The position numbers and the translations under genes were made by a program. A stretch of 64,000 nt of DNA from an uncultured Marinomonas sp. (GTDB taxonomy: Bacteria; Pseudomonadota; Gammaproteobacteria; Pseudomonadales; Marinomonadaceae): positions 43,595 through 107,594 of the forward strand of contig CANLRQ010000010.1 of assembly GCA_947493575.1 (NCBI GenBank), read 5' to 3'. This document shows, in pieces, positions 19,889 to 28,132 of this stretch. A model generated the notes under the pieces. It worked only from the letters and a program-made list of their open reading frames with translations, did not search any database and was not told the origin of the DNA. How positions within the stretch are numbered: the first letter of the stretch is position 1; each line of letters opens with the position of its first letter.

Positions 19889-20545
19889 ATGAAAGTATAC
19901 ATTATCGATAATTATGACTCTTTTACTTACAACCTGTATCAATATATAGGTGAGATATTAACGAGTGAAAAAAATCGTGGTCAGATAAACGACTTCCAAG
20001 TAATAGTGAAACGAAATGATGACTTTGTTTTAGATGATCTTCAGGATGCGGATCGCATTATTATATCTCCTGGCCCAGGCTCACCAGAAGATGAATCGTA
20101 TTTTGGTAAATGCGCAGAAGTTATTAAGGTATTGGGAAAAACCATTCCATTGATGGGGGTGTGCTTAGGCATGCAAGGTATTGTTCATGTTTTTGGTGGG
20201 AAGGTTATTAAAGCTACGCTGCCAATGCATGGAAAAACCAGTCCGATTCAACAAGATGGTCACGGTATTTTTAAGGATATTCCTGATCAACTTGAAGTCA
20301 TGCGGTATCATTCTTTAGTTGCGGAAAATGAAAGCTTTCCTGATGTTTTAAATGTCACGGCAGCCGTTGGAAGTTTATCTGAGAAAGACTTTAGTTGCTT
20401 GAATACAATCAGAGCAGGTGGGGAATTTGAAGTCATGGGTGTTCGTCATAAAGAATACCCAATTCAAGGTATTCAATTTCACCCCGAATCGTTTGCGACA
20501 GAAGGTGGCAAAGACTTAATTCGAAACTTCTTATTTCAAGTTTAA
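19889..20545 (+). CDS. trpG: Anthranilate synthase component II (glutamine amidotransferase)
   Basis: 218-residue class I glutamine amidotransferase that gives ammonia to TrpE. The catalytic Cys lies in GVCLGMQG (about residue 92) and the His-Glu pair in FHPESF (about residue 196); DNYDSFTYNLYQY opens the protein. It starts 14 bases after trpE. In some bacteria a single TrpG also serves PabB; nothing here tells whether that is so. No trpD or trpC follows, which is unusual. Confidence 0.9.
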   Translation: MKVYIIDNYDSFTYNLYQYIGEILTSEKNRGQINDFQVIVKRNDDFVLDDLQDADRIIISPGPGSPEDESYFGKCAEVIKVLGKTIPLMGVCLGMQGIVHVFGGKVIKATLPMHGKTSPIQQDGHGIFKDIPDQLEVMRYHSLVAENESFPDVLNVTAAVGSLSEKDFSCLNTIRAGGEFEVMGVRHKEYPIQGIQFHPESFATEGGKDLIRNFLFQV

Positions 20546-20548
20546 AGA

Positions 20549-20703
20549 AACCTTTGCTCGTAGTCATGAGCGATGATAAAACGAGGCGAAAATAGACGAG
20601 GTAAAAAAAGGCGAAAAAGCGGGGTTTATGAATTATAAATGCGCATTTTGAGTCTGTTTTTAACAAAGTATTAGCAAGCGCAATAGTGGTGCAAAGGCCT
20701 CTT
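20549..20703 (-). repeat. MR1 repeat copy 4 (inverted orientation)
   Basis: Reads on the minus strand as GAGGCCTTTGCACCACTATT, then ACTTTGTTAAAAACAGACTC, AAATGCGCATTTATAATTCA, and ends ATGACTACGAGCAAAGGTTT. It begins 3 bases after the trpG stop. The gap 20704-20865 shows no gene; it should hold the promoter of the GAF-GGDEF gene. Confidence 0.85.
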
Positions 20704-20865
20704 AAATTAAAAGCGCATCATATGCATGCGTCTCCATCTTGTTTTATTCGATGAATTGAGTAAAAATAGACCACTACAGCTCATTTTATGTTCAGCATAT
20801 TGTGAGCTTTATAGCTTAAGTTATTTACCCAAATACTAACAACGAGGTTAGTAAGGCTACGGTTT

Positions 20866-21891
20866 ATGAGTTCAAATCATGTGTTTTTGCTTGATTATTT
20901 TAGACGTTGTCAAAAAGTATTATCGAGTATCGCTTTAGGCGCGGAAACACAGGATGTATTTTTGCAACTACAAAAAATTGTAGAGTCTATGGGAAAAGGA
21001 CGTATTGCAAGTGTGTTGTATTTAGATAAATCGGCTAAGACATTACACAGTTATGTTGAAAATGATTTGCCTGGCTTGTATACAGATGCAATTGAAGGCG
21101 TTGAAATAGGTGAATTTATAGGTTGTTGTGGGTCTGCGGTGTACCTTGGACGGCCTGTCATTGCTGACGATATTCAGTCCCATCCAAATTGGCAACATTT
21201 TCGAGAGTTAACTGATAAGTCTGGGTTAGGTGCCTGTTGGTCTGTGCCAATTGCCTTATCTGATGGCAGTATTTTTGGCTCTTTTGCTATCTATTCCCAT
21301 GAAAAAGAATCGCCTTCTAATGATGAATTAGAAGTTCTTTCTATGGCTGCTCACATTGGTAGTGTGGCTGTTGAAAAATCACTATTTGAAGCAAAGCTGA
21401 AATTTGCTGCTACTCATGATGTTTTGACACATTTACTTAATCGTACCCAATTTGAATTACTTGCCGATAAAATGCTATCTCAACTGGAGCGTAATCAGCT
21501 TTCTATGAGTTTATTATTTTTTGATTTAAATGACTTTAAAGAAGTCAATGATCAATACGGGCATGATGTTGGAGATAAGGTACTGGTCCTATTTTCTCAA
21601 GTTCTTGCTAGTGAACAAAGAGAGTCGGATCTTGTGTGTCGACGTGGGGGAGATGAATTTTTAGTTGGATTAACTGGCACCTCTAAGGAAGGGGCTGAAG
21701 TTTACATTCATCGAGTACGTAATAATTTTCAAATAGAGCAAAAAAGGCTTAATCTTACTGAGCCAGTTCACTTTTCTGTAGGTGTTTCTGAAGCCATTCC
21801 TGATGCATATATGACTCTCTCCGACTTAATTAAGTTAGCGGATCAAGGCATGTATAAATGTAAAAAGGCCATGAAGAATAACGTTAAATAG
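20866..21891 (+). CDS. Diguanylate cyclase with N-terminal GAF domain
   Basis: 341 residues: a GAF sensor (about 15-170) with GCCGSAVYLGRPV and GACWSVPI motifs, then a GGDEF domain (about 180-335). The active site RRGGDEF is intact, and RESD lies 5 residues before it, matching the RxxD inhibitory site, so product feedback is likely. No membrane segment, so cytosolic. It would make c-di-GMP in response to an unknown GAF ligand. It interrupts the split trp cluster. Confidence 0.92.
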   Translation: MSSNHVFLLDYFRRCQKVLSSIALGAETQDVFLQLQKIVESMGKGRIASVLYLDKSAKTLHSYVENDLPGLYTDAIEGVEIGEFIGCCGSAVYLGRPVIADDIQSHPNWQHFRELTDKSGLGACWSVPIALSDGSIFGSFAIYSHEKESPSNDELEVLSMAAHIGSVAVEKSLFEAKLKFAATHDVLTHLLNRTQFELLADKMLSQLERNQLSMSLLFFDLNDFKEVNDQYGHDVGDKVLVLFSQVLASEQRESDLVCRRGGDEFLVGLTGTSKEGAEVYIHRVRNNFQIEQKRLNLTEPVHFSVGVSEAIPDAYMTLSDLIKLADQGMYKCKKAMKNNVK

Positions 21892-21931
21892 CAATATCTA
21901 AAGATAAGAATTAACGATTATTAAACATATT

Positions 21932-22071
21932 GAGATCTTTGCACGACTATTACGCTTGCTAATACTTTGTTAAAAACAGATTTAAAATGCGAGTTTATAA
22001 CGCATAAACTCCGCTTTTTCGTCTATTTTTGCCTCACTTTATCGTCGCTTATGGCTTCGTACAAAGGTCTC
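21932..22071 (+). repeat. MR1 repeat copy 5 (best-preserved, 140 bp)
   Basis: Terminal inverted repeats GAGATCTTTGCACGA and TCGTACAAAGGTCTC are almost perfect. The element is flanked on both sides by ATATT (21927-21931 and 22072-22076), a 5-bp target duplication. It lies between the convergent GAF-GGDEF and trpA genes. Confidence 0.88.
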
Positions 22072-22100
22072 ATATTGTATTTTGAATAATTGCTAATGCT

Positions 22101-22901
22101 TTAGGCAAGGTGTGGAAAGAGTTTTTTTACGTAGATCAATGCTTGCCCTGGACCTAATTCATCGTATTTCTGTAATAATGCAGAGCCAATAATTGCTACG
22201 CATATATGCTCTGAAATTGCATCTATTTGATCCTTAGATTTAATTCCAAACCCAACTGCTAGAGGTGTATTTGTATAGCTTTGAATTTCTTGTAAGTAAT
22301 TCTGAAGTTTAGAAAATGAGCTCTGCTGTTCGCCCCCTGTTACTCCAGTGCGACTCACACAATATATAAATCCAGTCGCTTGTTGTGTGAGCATTTTAAG
22401 TCTACCTGACGGTGTATTAGGTGTGACAAGCCAGATAGGTTCTACTTTGTTATTCAAACATGCAGCTTGGTATTCCTGCGCATTTTCTATAGCAAGGTCA
22501 GGAATAATAATACCGCTAATGTTTGCTTGAGATGCTTGTTGCACAAAACGCTCAATACCAAATTTAAATATTGGATTTAAGTAACTCATAAAGAGTATTT
22601 TGCTGTTTGGAAATGCGCTACTGAGCCTTGCTAAGTGTGTTAAACAATCCTCTATTGTTATTTTGCTTGTTAATGCATGGTGGCAAGCATTCACTATTGT
22701 TGGTCCATCGGCCACAGGGTCAGAAAATGGGAACTGTACTTCAAGTAATTCAACTCCTGCGGTTAATAGGTCTTCCATCCACTCAATGCTTTTACTTACG
22801 GATGGGTAACCGTATACAACATGAGTCATGGCTAGAACTGGGTTTGAAATAGTAGAAAGTGACTTTTGTTTGTCTAATATAAACTGCTCAAGTTGGCTCA
22901 T
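22101..22901 (-). CDS. trpA: Tryptophan synthase alpha subunit
   Basis: Cleaves indole-3-glycerol phosphate to indole and glyceraldehyde 3-phosphate. 266 residues, TIM barrel. The catalytic Glu and Asp (Glu49 and Asp60 in E. coli) sit in LLEVQFPFSDPVADGPTI. The substrate phosphate loops YCVSRTGVTGG and PLAVGFGIKS are present. VQFPFSDP replaces the common LG(V/I)PFSDP, so this is a divergent branch of TrpA. It follows trpB by 3 bases. Confidence 0.94.
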   Translation of the reverse strand: MSQLEQFILDKQKSLSTISNPVLAMTHVVYGYPSVSKSIEWMEDLLTAGVELLEVQFPFSDPVADGPTIVNACHHALTSKITIEDCLTHLARLSSAFPNSKILFMSYLNPIFKFGIERFVQQASQANISGIIIPDLAIENAQEYQAACLNNKVEPIWLVTPNTPSGRLKMLTQQATGFIYCVSRTGVTGGEQQSSFSKLQNYLQEIQSYTNTPLAVGFGIKSKDQIDAISEHICVAIIGSALLQKYDELGPGQALIYVKKLFPHLA

Positions 22902-22904
22902 GGC

Positions 22905-24164
22905 TTAGTCCTTGTGTAAATTTAGTGAACTGTCTTGATAGAAACCTTCTGCATATTCTTGAATGAAAGGCACAAATTCCTCATCTTGAAACGCTTTTGC
23001 AACATTAAAAATGTCTTTATCCCCACGCCCAGACAGATTAATCACTATGTTTGTTTTATTTGATAATTGTTTAGACTCTCGAAAAGCGGCCGCCAGCGCA
23101 TGGGAAGATTCTAGCGCGGGAATAATGCCTTCTTTAGTCAATAATAAAGAGCAGGCTTGGAGTACTTCATCGTCAGTAGCATAGGTCATTCGAATTCTGT
23201 TAGTTTCGGCTAGATGTGCGATTATGGGTGAAACGCCTACATAATCTAGACCTGCTGCAATAGAATGCGTATCTTGCAACTGTCCTGATTCATCTTGTAA
23301 GAAGATACTAGAGAAACCTTGTGCTATTCCTTTTGACCCTAGCCCATTAGAAAGTCGTATAGAATGTTCTCCCATGCTGGTGCCTTTGCCTGCGGCTTCA
23401 ACGCCAATCATTTCTACCTTATCATCTGGAATAAAGTTATCGAATAAACCAATTGCATTAGAGCCACCGCCAACACAGGCATATAACTTGTCAGGTAAGG
23501 CGTCAAACTGAGCCTGACTTTGTTCTCTAACTTCTTTTCCAATAACAGATTGAAAATAAGACACCATTTCAGGGAAAGGTGCGCACCCACATGCTGTGCC
23601 AATTAAATAATGGCTGGTTTCGTGACTACTAGACCAATCTCTTAATGCTTCATCAAGGGCATCTTTAAGGGTTTGAGAGCCCGTATTGACTGATACCACA
23701 GTGGCTCCAAGCTGCTTCATCCAGAAGACATTAGGGTATTGTCTAGCAATGTCTTTTTTCCCCATATAAATCGTACATTCCAATCCTAGTCGTGCGGCAA
23801 CTAATGCCGTTGCAATGCCATGTTGACCTGCTCCTGTCTCTGCAATGACTCGAGTTTTCCCCATTCGTTTGACCAATAATCCTTGGCCAATAACATTGTT
23901 CATTTTATGGGCGCCACTGTGGTTTAAGTCTTCACGTTTGAGGTAAATTTGAGCACCGCCGAGATGTCGACTTAAGTTTTCACAATGGGTTAAAGGTGTT
24001 GGGCGACCAGAAAACTGTTTCCATTGTTTATGTAGCTCTTGGAGGAAGTCTGGGTCATTTTTTGCTTCTTCAAATGCGCTTAAAATTTGCTGTTGGCTGG
24101 TATAAAGGATTTCAGGTATGTAGCTGCCTCCATATTGACCATAGTAACCATTATTGCTCTTCAT
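22905..24164 (-). CDS. trpB: Tryptophan synthase beta subunit
   Basis: PLP enzyme joining indole and serine to tryptophan. 419 residues from the ATG at 24164, preceded by AGGGGAC; an upstream in-frame ATG (24200) has no such signal. The PLP lysine is in HSGAHKMNN, the phosphate loop is CVGGGSNAIG, and ESSHALA and SGRGDKD are typical. The N-terminus YGQYGGSYIPEIL is normal. It heads a trpBA operon separated by 1.5 kb and by strand from trpEG. Confidence 0.96.
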   Translation of the reverse strand: MKSNNGYYGQYGGSYIPEILYTSQQQILSAFEEAKNDPDFLQELHKQWKQFSGRPTPLTHCENLSRHLGGAQIYLKREDLNHSGAHKMNNVIGQGLLVKRMGKTRVIAETGAGQHGIATALVAARLGLECTIYMGKKDIARQYPNVFWMKQLGATVVSVNTGSQTLKDALDEALRDWSSSHETSHYLIGTACGCAPFPEMVSYFQSVIGKEVREQSQAQFDALPDKLYACVGGGSNAIGLFDNFIPDDKVEMIGVEAAGKGTSMGEHSIRLSNGLGSKGIAQGFSSIFLQDESGQLQDTHSIAAGLDYVGVSPIIAHLAETNRIRMTYATDDEVLQACSLLLTKEGIIPALESSHALAAAFRESKQLSNKTNIVINLSGRGDKDIFNVAKAFQDEEFVPFIQEYAEGFYQDSSLNLHKD

Positions 24165-24182
24165 TGTTTGTCCCCTATAAAT

Positions 24183-24223
24183 CATTAATTTATTAACCAT
24201 ACCGTTTAGTTAATAAATTAATG
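24183..24223. promoter_or_regulatory. 15-bp inverted repeat upstream of trpB (candidate operator)
   Basis: CATTAATTTATTAAC (24183-24197) and GTTAATAAATTAATG (24209-24223) are perfect inverted arms around an 11-base spacer. It lies 19 bases upstream of the trpB start and between trpB and the divergent TetR gene. The position and shape suit an operator for that TetR protein; no CTAG-type trp operator is seen here. Confidence 0.55.
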
Positions 24224-24265
24224 GTTTATTTCTGGTAGGTCAAGTGTCTTTATGAAAAAATACCT

Positions 24266-24332
24266 AGGGAAGGTGCGAACAAGTCCTTTTGTCTCAGTAT
24301 GTGGATAGAAGTCTGCTATTTGCATCTTCCCT
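24266..24332 (+). repeat. MR2 repeat copy (67 bp)
   Basis: AGGGAAGGTGCGAACAAGTC at the left and GCATCTTCCCT at the right, with TATGTGGATAGAAGTCTGC inside. It lies between the candidate operator and the TetR start, and so may affect the promoter of the TetR gene. Confidence 0.8.
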
Positions 24333-24361
24333 AACACTTTAAAATTTTACGGAGCAGGTTT

Positions 24362-24922
24362 ATGGCACGTGGTCGCCCATCAAAAAAATTAGAAATTGCG
24401 ACATGCGCAAAAACTATTTTTCAAAAACAAGGCTATCAAGGTACAAGCATCGATCAAGTAGTGGCTTTATCAGGTGTTTCTAAGCCCACTGTCTATAGTA
24501 ATTTTGCGTCAAAGCAAACCCTGTGGCTAGAAGTTATGAAGCAAGTTATTGCGAGTTCTGAGGCCGATATTCAATCTGTAGAATGTAAGCGGGAGAACTT
24601 TTTAACAGGGTGGATTGAGGTATGGGAAAAATGGCATGAATCTGCAGAACGATTGTGCTTATATCGAATTTTACTAGGTGAAAGTAAAAAAATGGAAAAG
24701 GAAGCCGTGGCATTATTTTCAGAATTTGAGTTTGTATTAAGCTCAAAATTGGAAAAAACTGTAAAAGAAGGTGAGATAAATTTAAATGAAGTAGAGTATT
24801 CAGCCTTATACTCTATTAGCTATTATTTATTTATTAGTAAAAACTTATATCCGAATAAAATAAACAAAAAAGCTGAAAATAAACTGCTATTAGAAGAAAT
24901 ATTCTTAAAAATGAAAACCTAA
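24362..24922 (+). CDS. TetR-family transcriptional regulator
   Basis: 186 residues. The N-terminal helix-turn-helix (about 10-55) reads TSIDQVVALSGVSKPTVYSNF, split by the usual TetR turn, preceded by FQKQGYQG. The C-terminal ligand domain (about 70-186) is Lys/Glu-rich and not recognised. AGGAG-like GGAGCAG precedes the ATG. It is divergent from trpB, with a 15-bp palindrome between. It may repress itself and trpBA, but this is inference from position only. Confidence 0.85.
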   Translation: MARGRPSKKLEIATCAKTIFQKQGYQGTSIDQVVALSGVSKPTVYSNFASKQTLWLEVMKQVIASSEADIQSVECKRENFLTGWIEVWEKWHESAERLCLYRILLGESKKMEKEAVALFSEFEFVLSSKLEKTVKEGEINLNEVEYSALYSISYYLFISKNLYPNKINKKAENKLLLEEIFLKMKT

Positions 24923-25119
24923 GGTAGAGTTTATGTGAAGCTTAAAAGCAGCATAACTTTACTTTTTAAACGGTAAAGATAAATATTTTTTATATCCTAT
25001 CTTTTTATTAGGTGATAATATCATAAGTTAATATGTTTTTAGACTAATGCGAGATTTCAAAAAAATTAAGTTTTCCGTATTAGATCAATATATAGGATAG
25101 GTTGTAATTTTGGACTCTT

Positions 25120-28089
25120 ATGCTGCATTTAATACGCTTTTCATCAACTAAATTATTTATTTTTTTACTGGTTCTTAGTGTAGGTGTTTCTTCTTTTTTT
25201 GTTCAATACCTTATTAAGATAGAGTCCGATGCAAATAAAGCATCTGCTTATGTGGTTGGCGAGAGTCAATCCGCATTAATTAGCACTGCTATTTCGCATA
25301 ATATGTCAGCAAATTATGCACTTTCTTCAATGGTTCGATTCTCTGATGGAGACATGCAATCTTTTGAATCTTATGCGGCAGAATTAAAGAAATTGTATCC
25401 CTTAGTGTCTCATTTCACTCTCTCCCCTCAAGGTATTATTACATGGATCTACCCTATAAAAGGAAATGAAAGTGCAATGGGCTTGAATCAACTGAGTTCT
25501 CCTGAACAAAAAGGCGCTGCATTGCTGGCAAAGCAGACCCGTGAACTAACGCTTGCGGCCCCGGTGAATTTGGTTCAAGGTGGAAAGGCAATTATAGGGC
25601 GTTGGCCTATTTGGTTAGGGGAAAGTGATAACTTTTCTTTTTGGGGGTTTACGAGTGTTGCAGTAAAACTCGATGTTTTTTTAGAGAGAGTTAAGCTGTC
25701 CGATTTAGAGAAGCAAGGGTATCATTATCGTTTAGAAAAAGTTGTTGAGAATGATATTAATAAATTTATTGCTTCTTCAACAAACCATCTGATTCAAGAT
25801 AAAGATTGGCTAGATATTAAAATAGCGGTTCCAAATGGAGAATGGGTATTAAAATTAACACCTAAGGATGGTTGGGTAACTACAGGTGGTTTTGTTGCCA
25901 ATTTGAGCTTTGCTCTTGTGCTTTTTCTATTATTTTCTGGGCTTGCGGGGTTAGCTTGGAGGATATTTTTAACAAAACAACAGCTTGAAATAAAAGTGCA
26001 AGAGCGTACACAAGAAGTGACATTTTCTCATAACCGAGTCTCGTCTTTGCTGGATGCTATGCCTGATATGTTATTTGAATTAGATGAGGACGCGGTAATT
26101 ATTTATTGTCATGCTCCTATCTTTAATTTGCATGGAATAACGGCTGAGGATGTAATTGGGAATAAAATTGATGACCTATTGCCATCGAACGTTGTTAAAA
26201 GCCACTATCAAGCATTTTTAGAAGCAAAAAAGACTGGGTCATCTATAGGAATAACTTTTGCTCTTGATGATAATGGTCGTGAACGTTGGTTTGAGTTGTC
26301 TGTAACTTACTTGAATCAAAGGGACGGTTATAATGCGCGTTATGTTGTAGTGCCTAGAGACATTACTTTAACGAAAGAAACTGAGCTTGAAGCGAGAATT
26401 GCAGCGACAGCCTTTGAGTCGCAAGACTCTATGCTGATTACCGATATGGATAAAAAAATCATTAGAGTGAACAAAGCGTTTCAAAAAATAACAGGCTACA
26501 GTGAAGAGGAGGTACTTGGAAAAAGTACCGAAATTCTTGACTCTAATTGTCATGATAATGATTTTTATGAATCAATTAGTTTGCAACTGAAAACACTTGG
26601 TTATTGGGAAGGAGAAATTTGGTCTCGTAAAAAAGATGGGGCTATTTATCCAGAATTACTAAGTATATCAGCGGTTTATGATGACTTTGATCAACCTAAA
26701 CACTACGTTTCTATTTCCAAAGATATTACTCAACTTAAACAAAATGAAAGAACAATCAATCAGTTAAGTTTCTATGATTCTTTAACTTGTCTGCCTAATA
26801 GAAAAATGGTTATTGATCATGTTGCTCATCTGTTGTCTGAAGATGAACCTTTGACTCTAGATAATTTACCTAGAGAAAAGGGCGCCATTTTATTTATTGA
26901 TCTTGATGATTTTAAAAACATTAATGATACGAAAGGCCATCCAATCGGTGATTTATTTTTACAACAGGTAGCTGATAGGTTGAGCAGTTGCGTGAATCCT
27001 CATGGAATGACCGCCCGCTTTGGTGGTGATGAATTTATCGTTGTTATTAATCAGGAAGAAGTTGAGTCCATTCACTTAGGAAAAGAAGATAATGTACTGC
27101 AGAAAATTCAAAGAGAATTGACTCGACCAATCTTGATTCAAGATGAAGCCTACAATGTGGCATCAAGTATTGGCTTTGCAACTATAGAAAACACCGTAGA
27201 AACCGCTATGGATGTTTTTAAACATGCAGAGTTAGCTATGTATGAAGCAAAATCATTAGGTAAAAACCAAACTTGTTTCTATTCGGCAAGTATGCAGGAA
27301 GAATTGTTGCATAAAATAGAATTAGAATCGGCTCTAAAAGAAGCAATTAAACAAAATGAGTTTGTGCTTTATTATCAACCCCAGTTTAATAGGTTTGGTA
27401 GAATTCAAGGTGTTGAAGCTCTTATTCGTTGGTTACATCCAATAAAAGGGCGTATTTCACCCATGGAGTTTATTCCCTTAGCTGAAGAAACTAAACTCAT
27501 TATTCCTATTGGAGAGTGGGTTATTCGATCCGCGTGTTTACAACTAAAATCTTGGCAAAATACTCCACAATTAAAAGATGTTGTCATTTCTGTAAATGTG
27601 AGTGTGTTGCAATTTTCTCAAGGTGATTTTGTAAAAATAGTAGAAATAATTCTGAAAGAAACTGGAATATCTCCTGATAAGTTGCAGCTTGAGCTAACGG
27701 AAAGTATGTTAGTGACAGATAAGGAAAGCATTGCATCTAAGATGCATGAGCTTAAAATGTTAGGAATACAGTTCTCACTGGATGATTTTGGAACTGGCTA
27801 CTCTTCCCTTTCTTATTTACAAAAGTTACCCTTTGACCAGTTAAAAATTGATCAATCATTTGTTCGATCTCTTACTGATGGCGATGCTGGCTCTTTGGCT
27901 TTTGCTATTGCCGCAATGGGGAGCAGTTTAGGGCTTGAAGTCATTGCTGAGGGTGTAGAAACGCAACTTCAGCTAGATAGATTGAAGCAATGTGAGTGTG
28001 ATTTATTTCAAGGCTATTTTATTGGATATCCTGTATCTGTAACAGAATTAGAAGCGCGTTTTTTAGATTTATTGCCTTATAAGGCGTGA
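25120..28089 (+). CDS. Membrane sensor with CHASE, two PAS, GGDEF and EAL domains
   Basis: 989 residues. N-terminal membrane helix (about 8-30), periplasmic CHASE-like domain (about 40-260; FTLSPQGIITWIYP, GRWPIW), second helix (about 265-290), PAS domains (about 305-425 and 430-545), GGDEF (about 550-720) and EAL (about 730-985). The cyclase motif RFGGDEF is intact, but the RxxD inhibitory site is absent (NPHG at that place). The EAL catalytic set is complete: EALIRW, ELTESML, DDFGTGYSS, LKIDQSF and AEGVET. Probably acts mainly as a c-di-GMP phosphodiesterase, with cyclase activity possible. It ends 43 bases before siaA. Confidence 0.92.
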   Translation: MLHLIRFSSTKLFIFLLVLSVGVSSFFVQYLIKIESDANKASAYVVGESQSALISTAISHNMSANYALSSMVRFSDGDMQSFESYAAELKKLYPLVSHFTLSPQGIITWIYPIKGNESAMGLNQLSSPEQKGAALLAKQTRELTLAAPVNLVQGGKAIIGRWPIWLGESDNFSFWGFTSVAVKLDVFLERVKLSDLEKQGYHYRLEKVVENDINKFIASSTNHLIQDKDWLDIKIAVPNGEWVLKLTPKDGWVTTGGFVANLSFALVLFLLFSGLAGLAWRIFLTKQQLEIKVQERTQEVTFSHNRVSSLLDAMPDMLFELDEDAVIIYCHAPIFNLHGITAEDVIGNKIDDLLPSNVVKSHYQAFLEAKKTGSSIGITFALDDNGRERWFELSVTYLNQRDGYNARYVVVPRDITLTKETELEARIAATAFESQDSMLITDMDKKIIRVNKAFQKITGYSEEEVLGKSTEILDSNCHDNDFYESISLQLKTLGYWEGEIWSRKKDGAIYPELLSISAVYDDFDQPKHYVSISKDITQLKQNERTINQLSFYDSLTCLPNRKMVIDHVAHLLSEDEPLTLDNLPREKGAILFIDLDDFKNINDTKGHPIGDLFLQQVADRLSSCVNPHGMTARFGGDEFIVVINQEEVESIHLGKEDNVLQKIQRELTRPILIQDEAYNVASSIGFATIENTVETAMDVFKHAELAMYEAKSLGKNQTCFYSASMQEELLHKIELESALKEAIKQNEFVLYYQPQFNRFGRIQGVEALIRWLHPIKGRISPMEFIPLAEETKLIIPIGEWVIRSACLQLKSWQNTPQLKDVVISVNVSVLQFSQGDFVKIVEIILKETGISPDKLQLELTESMLVTDKESIASKMHELKMLGIQFSLDDFGTGYSSLSYLQKLPFDQLKIDQSFVRSLTDGDAGSLAFAIAAMGSSLGLEVIAEGVETQLQLDRLKQCECDLFQGYFIGYPVSVTELEARFLDLLPYKA

Positions 28090-28132
28090 TGGTAAAAAAT
28101 CACTTAATACTATTTATTAGAAGGCATCTTAA

